DNA of 37,981 nucleotides from an uncultured Clostridium sp. GTDB taxonomy: Bacteria > Bacillota_A > Clostridia > TANB77 > CAG-508. Below are positions 35,464-37,981 of the stretch, piece after piece. The notes under the pieces are model-generated. The model was not told where the DNA came from. It did not search any database and worked only from the letters and a program-made list of their open reading frames with translations. The stretch is taken from contig CAMXLV010000005.1 of assembly GCA_947244675.1 (NCBI GenBank), forward strand, positions 1-37,981, written 5' to 3'. How positions within the stretch are numbered: the first letter of the stretch is position 1; each line of letters opens with the position of its first letter. Position numbers and translations under genes: made by a program.

Positions 35464-35725
35464 ATGGATGTAAATTTGCTAACTTATTTAGCTTGTATTT
35501 GTTTTATTTTTGTTTTTGGGAGAATTTTTATTTTACCATTAAAGAAAATTTTAAAATTGGTTTTTAATTCTATTTTGGGTGGAATTTCTATTTTTGTTAT
35601 TAATTTGGTAGGTGCTACTTTTGGATTTCATATAGGGCTGAATTTTTTTACGAGTGTTTTAATTCGGACTTCTTGGTCTTCCAGGTGCTGTTTGTTTGAT
35701 TGTGGTGAAATTGCTTTTGGGGTGA
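35464..35725 (+). CDS. bofA: Sigma-K processing inhibitor BofA, with one CGG +1 shift
   Basis: BofA is a small membrane protein that holds the SpoIVFB protease inactive until the forespore signals. The first frame has two membrane helices (LACICFIFVFGRIFILPLKKILKLVFNSILGGISIFVINLVG) and the family's LNFFTSVLI. It breaks at the in-frame CGG at 35665-35667. Dropping the C gives GLLGLPGAVCLIVVKLLLG and TGA at 35723-35725: 86 residues, against 87 in Bacillus subtilis. The GLPG end is the most conserved part of BofA. Unshifted, the frame runs on for a meaningless 34 residues. Confidence 0.92.
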
Positions 35726-35791
35726 AATATTCGTTTATAAACTTTCAAGGTGATTTTATCATATATTAAATACAGATATAATTGAAAAAAG

Positions 35792-35820
35792 TTGACTGTT
35801 TTATGTAAATATGATATAAT
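35792..35820 (+). promoter_or_regulatory. Promoter of hairpin gene 2
   Basis: TTGACT (35792-35797), 17 bases, TATAAT (35815-35820). It shares TATGTAAATATGATATAAT with the promoter of hairpin gene 1. Confidence 0.8.
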
Positions 35821-35852
35821 AATAGTAATTATAAAAAAATTAGAAAGGAAAG

Positions 35853-36173
35853 CCCCAAGCTATATTGGGGTGAGGTAGCAAAATGAAAACAGAAAAGATG
35901 GAAATCCAGTTGGCAGAGGTAACATATGGTTATCAGGAGCAGGGAACTGCACTGATAACCATAGAAGAGACCACAATAGTGGTCTACAAAATACTGAAGC
36001 GGTTAACATATTGTGACCGAATGGAGCTAGAAAAAGACTTTCCTAGGGCCATTAAAAGTCTGAAGAAGAGAAAAAAGATACGGGAAAGTGGCCCGTTGAA
36101 CATTCTCTGTGGCGAAGTATATATCGATGATATGATAATACTTCGAGTAGGCGAGGAAAGTGTAAGTGTTTCC
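35853..36173 (+). repeat. Series of perfect hairpins covering hairpin gene 2
   Basis: Stems follow one another along the transcript: 6 bp (35853-35858/35865-35870), 11 bp (35926-35936/35952-35962) with an inner 4-bp stem, 7 bp (35968-35974/35979-35985), a two-part stem (about 36020-36052), 5 bp (36080-36084/36092-36096), 8 bp (36113-36120/36138-36145) and 5 bp (36155-36159/36169-36173). The gene's terminator adds one more. Confidence 0.85.
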
Positions 36174-36185
36174 ATCGTCGTATAA
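35883..36185 (+). CDS. Unknown hairpin-filled gene 2, with two in-frame CGG
   Basis: A 100-residue soluble protein, MKTEKMEIQLAEVTYGYQEQGTALITIEETTIVVYKILKRLTYCD to GEESVSVSIVV, not recognised. It looks like a compact alpha/beta domain: strands at both ends and a basic helix (LEKDFPRAIKSLKKRKKIRE) between. The SD GAGGTAGC is weak and lies after a leader hairpin (CCCCAA/TTGGGG). The coding region is filled with perfect hairpins. Codon use (CTG, GTC, ATC, CGG) differs from neighbours. In-frame CGG at 36000 and 36081 must be arginine; a +1 shift at the first meets TAA at 36004. It has its own promoter and terminator, forming a solitary cassette between bofA and glmS. Confidence 0.6.
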   Translation: MKTEKMEIQLAEVTYGYQEQGTALITIEETTIVVYKILKRLTYCDRMELEKDFPRAIKSLKKRKKIRESGPLNILCGEVYIDDMIILRVGEESVSVSIVV

Positions 36186-36190
36186 AAAAG

Positions 36191-36222
36191 AAGAACTAGA
36201 CCATTGGTCTAGCTTTTCTTTT
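36191..36222 (+). terminator. Terminator of hairpin gene 2
   Basis: CTAGACCA and TGGTCTAG form a perfect 8-bp stem with a tiny loop, flanked by AAGAA/TTCTT and followed by T-rich sequence. It may also serve glmS from the other side. Confidence 0.85.
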
Positions 36223-36240
36223 GGTGTTTTATTTTAAAAA

Positions 36241-37981
36241 TTATTCAACAGTAACAGATTTGGCAAGATTTCTAGGTTTATCAACATCTAATCCTTTTTC
36301 TTTAGAAATATAATAAGCAAACAATTGTAAAGGAACAATTGATAAAATAGGAGAGATAAAAGGATTGGTCTTAGGAATGTTAATAGTCAAATCAAACATA
36401 CTCTCATCAATGTTTTTGTTGGTAATAATTAGAGTTTTAGCACCACGAGTAATTACTTCTTGGATATTGCTAATCATTTTTTCAAGTAAAGTATCATCTG
36501 TCATGATTCCAATTACTGTTACATCATTTTCGATTAAAGCGATTGGCCCATGTTTTAATTCACCAGCAGGGTAACTTTCGGAATGAATATAAGAAATTTC
36601 TTTTAATTTTAAAGCTCCTTCTCTGGCAACAGTTTCATCAATTCCTCTTCCTAAAAAGAAGATGTCTTTCTCTTGATAAACTTGTTTTGAAAATTCTTGA
36701 ATAGATTTAGATAATTCTAAGGTTTCTTCTACTTTTCCAGGTAGTTCCATAATATCTTTTTTTAAGGTAGCAAGTGTTTGATTGTTTATTTCTAATACTT
36801 CTGCAAAATAAATAGCAAGAATTACAATTAGCATAACTTGAGAAGTATATGCTTTTGTAGAAGCAACAGCAATTTCAGGACCTGCATGAGTATAAATAGA
36901 ATAATCAGATTCTCTTGTAATAGAGCTTCCAATTACATTGCTAATAGATAGTGTTTTGGCTCTTTTTTGTTTACAAAGTTTTAGTGCTGCAATTGTATCA
37001 GCGGTTTCACCTGATTGAGAAATAAAAATACATAAGGTGTTTTCATCAACTAATGGATCTCGATAGCGGAATTCAGAAGCAACATCAACTTCTGTTGGTA
37101 TTTGGCAAAGTTTTTCAATTGCATTTTTTCCAACTAATCCAGCATACATGGCTGTACCACAAGCAACAATGTAAATTTTATGAATGTTTTGCAAATAATT
37201 TTTGGTAAAGTTTAATTCATCAAATTCACATTTGCTAGTTTCACTAAATTTGGCACCAATAGTTTCGCGGATAGCAGTTGGTTGCTCATAAATTTCTTTT
37301 AACATAAAATCTTCATATCCATCTTTTTCAGCACTAGCGGCATTCCATTCAATTGTTTTTGTTTCTTTTGGAATAACTTGTAAATCCATATTATAAAAAG
37401 ATACAGTATTTCTTGTTAAAACAGCTAATTCTAAATCGTCTAATAAATAAAAGTTTCTGGTAAAAGAAAGAATAGCTGGGATATCAGAGGAGATATAGTT
37501 TTCATCTTCTCCTTTTCCAATAACAAGAGGGCTATCTTTTCTTGTTACAATCATAGTATCTTTATAGTCTTTGCAAATAATTTCAATAGCATAGCTTCCT
37601 TTTAAGTCAGCACAAGCATTTTTGACAGCACGTAAAAATCGTAACTCATCTGTTTTTTCGTCTTTTTGATAATAGTAATGAACTAAGTTGGGGATTACTT
37701 CTGTATCAGTTTGAGAATAGAAAGTATAACCATTGTCCATTAAAAATTTTCTTAATTCATGATAGTTTTCAATAATTCCATTATGAACGACACTAAAGGT
37801 GTTGCTATTGTCCATATGAGGATGAGAATTTTCTTTAGCTGGTTTTCCATGAGTAGCCCATCTTGTATGTGCAATACCAATGGTACCAGTTAAATCATCA
37901 ATTCCTTTTAATTGATACAAATTTTTTACTCTTCCTTTGTCTTTCATAATAGAAAGTCCATTATTTTCAATTGTTGAAATA
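36241..37981 (-). CDS. glmS: Glutamine-fructose-6-phosphate aminotransferase (5' end cut by the window)
   Basis: GlmS makes glucosamine-6-phosphate for cell-wall synthesis. The visible part is about 580 residues: it enters at ISTIENNGLSIMKDKGRV (the frame is open to the window edge), has the glutaminase motif GTIGIAHTRWATHGKP and HNGIIENYHELR, two SIS sugar-binding domains (VACGTAMYAGLVGKNAIE, FISQSGETADTIAALK; FLGRGIDETVAREGALKLKEISYIHSESYPAGELKHGP) and the conserved end LAKSVTVE. The first 25-30 residues, with the catalytic Cys, lie outside. An internal ATG at 37947 is not the start. No in-frame CGG is seen. Confidence 0.96.
   Translation of the reverse strand, partial: ISTIENNGLSIMKDKGRVKNLYQLKGIDDLTGTIGIAHTRWATHGKPAKENSHPHMDNSNTFSVVHNGIIENYHELRKFLMDNGYTFYSQTDTEVIPNLVHYYYQKDEKTDELRFLRAVKNACADLKGSYAIEIICKDYKDTMIVTRKDSPLVIGKGEDENYISSDIPAILSFTRNFYLLDDLELAVLTRNTVSFYNMDLQVIPKETKTIEWNAASAEKDGYEDFMLKEIYEQPTAIRETIGAKFSETSKCEFDELNFTKNYLQNIHKIYIVACGTAMYAGLVGKNAIEKLCQIPTEVDVASEFRYRDPLVDENTLCIFISQSGETADTIAALKLCKQKRAKTLSISNVIGSSITRESDYSIYTHAGPEIAVASTKAYTSQVMLIVILAIYFAEVLEINNQTLATLKKDIMELPGKVEETLELSKSIQEFSKQVYQEKDIFFLGRGIDETVAREGALKLKEISYIHSESYPAGELKHGPIALIENDVTVIGIMTDDTLLEKMISNIQEVITRGAKTLIITNKNIDESMFDLTINIPKTNPFISPILSIVPLQLFAYYISKEKGLDVDKPRNLAKSVTVE

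Noticed and set aside
522..35725. Ordinary sequencing error or random pseudogenes as explanation of the frameshifts
   Set aside because: Not fully excluded, but disfavoured. All 16 events are the same base before the same dinucleotide, on both strands, and always exactly in front of an in-frame glycine codon. A base-calling fault would not know the reading frame and should also insert C before GG that spans codons. Raw reads would settle it.
522..35725. Simple reassignment of CGG to another amino acid (Trp or Gln as in some Firmicutes)
   Set aside because: Reassignment keeps the frame. Here the downstream protein continues in the +1 frame at every site, so a three-base reading cannot restore it.
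23213..36173. CRISPR array or transposon repeats
   Set aside because: The stems differ in sequence and spacing and lie in open reading frames; no repeated unit with spacers and no transposase is present.
32608..36185. A conjugative or integrative element spanning the TraG-like gene and hairpin gene 2
   Set aside because: The genes between them (yaaL, bofA) are chromosomal and no integrase, relaxase or attachment repeat is visible.

Overview
The window comes from an AT-rich, spore-forming member of the Firmicutes, most likely Clostridia. It carries a clostridial SipL-type spore coat protein, YabG, YunB, a BofC-like protein and YaaL-BofA. It also has Veg, ClpE-type and UvrB genes of Firmicutes type, an NlpC/P60 cell-wall enzyme, and a cohesin/dockerin pair typical of gut Clostridia. 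I see no rRNA, tRNA, CRISPR array or complete mobile element.

Layout. 1-4.2 kb: a zinc-ribbon protein, yabG, veg, sipL and yunB (sporulation). 4.4-9.0 kb: a large secreted transglutaminase/cohesin/dockerin protein and a wall-anchored cohesin protein. 9.1-12.8 kb: uvrB, mgtC-like, cysE and a small unknown gene. 12.9-14.2 kb: an odd accessory patch with an operator-like palindrome and two divergent unknown genes. 14.4-19.9 kb: rpsI/rplM (minus), an SH3-NlpC/P60 hydrolase, comEC and a bofC-like gene. 19.9-22.9 kb: pgsA and a clpE-type ATPase (minus). 23-24.8 kb: a hairpin-filled gene and a membrane protein. 24.9-31.6 kb: htrA, a pilin-like gene, rnhB, a tiny membrane gene, pyrimidine-nucleoside phosphorylase, cdaA, truA and a DUF2651-like gene. 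31.7-38 kb: a metal exporter-like permease, an orphan VirD4/TraG ATPase, yaaL-bofA, a second hairpin-filled gene and glmS (cut by the window end).

Main discovery. Eleven conserved genes appear frameshifted at 16 points, and every point is the same: one extra C directly before a glycine codon, making an in-frame CGG (yabG 1, yunB 2, uvrB 1, cysE 1, comEC 1, pilin-like 1, pyrimidine phosphorylase 1, truA 4, permease 1, bofA 1, clpE 2). Skipping one base at each in-frame CGG restores all eleven proteins exactly, on both strands. I found no in-frame CGG read as arginine in any recognisable conserved gene here, while CGT, CGC and CGA are used (all three in uvrB). The simplest biological reading is that CGG has lost its arginine tRNA and that CGGN is decoded as glycine by a +1 shift or a four-base reading. 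A systematic sequencing artefact is the main alternative.

In-frame CGG codons otherwise occur only in three genes of unusual character (13347-14189, 23162-23731, 35883-36185). A +1 shift would stop each of these within ten codons. Two of them are filled end to end with perfect hairpins inside the coding sequence and have nearly identical promoters. Two shorter hairpin-bearing ORFs lie on the minus strand (12903-13106, with an in-frame TAG, and 27611-27733). These may form a second undescribed class of genes.
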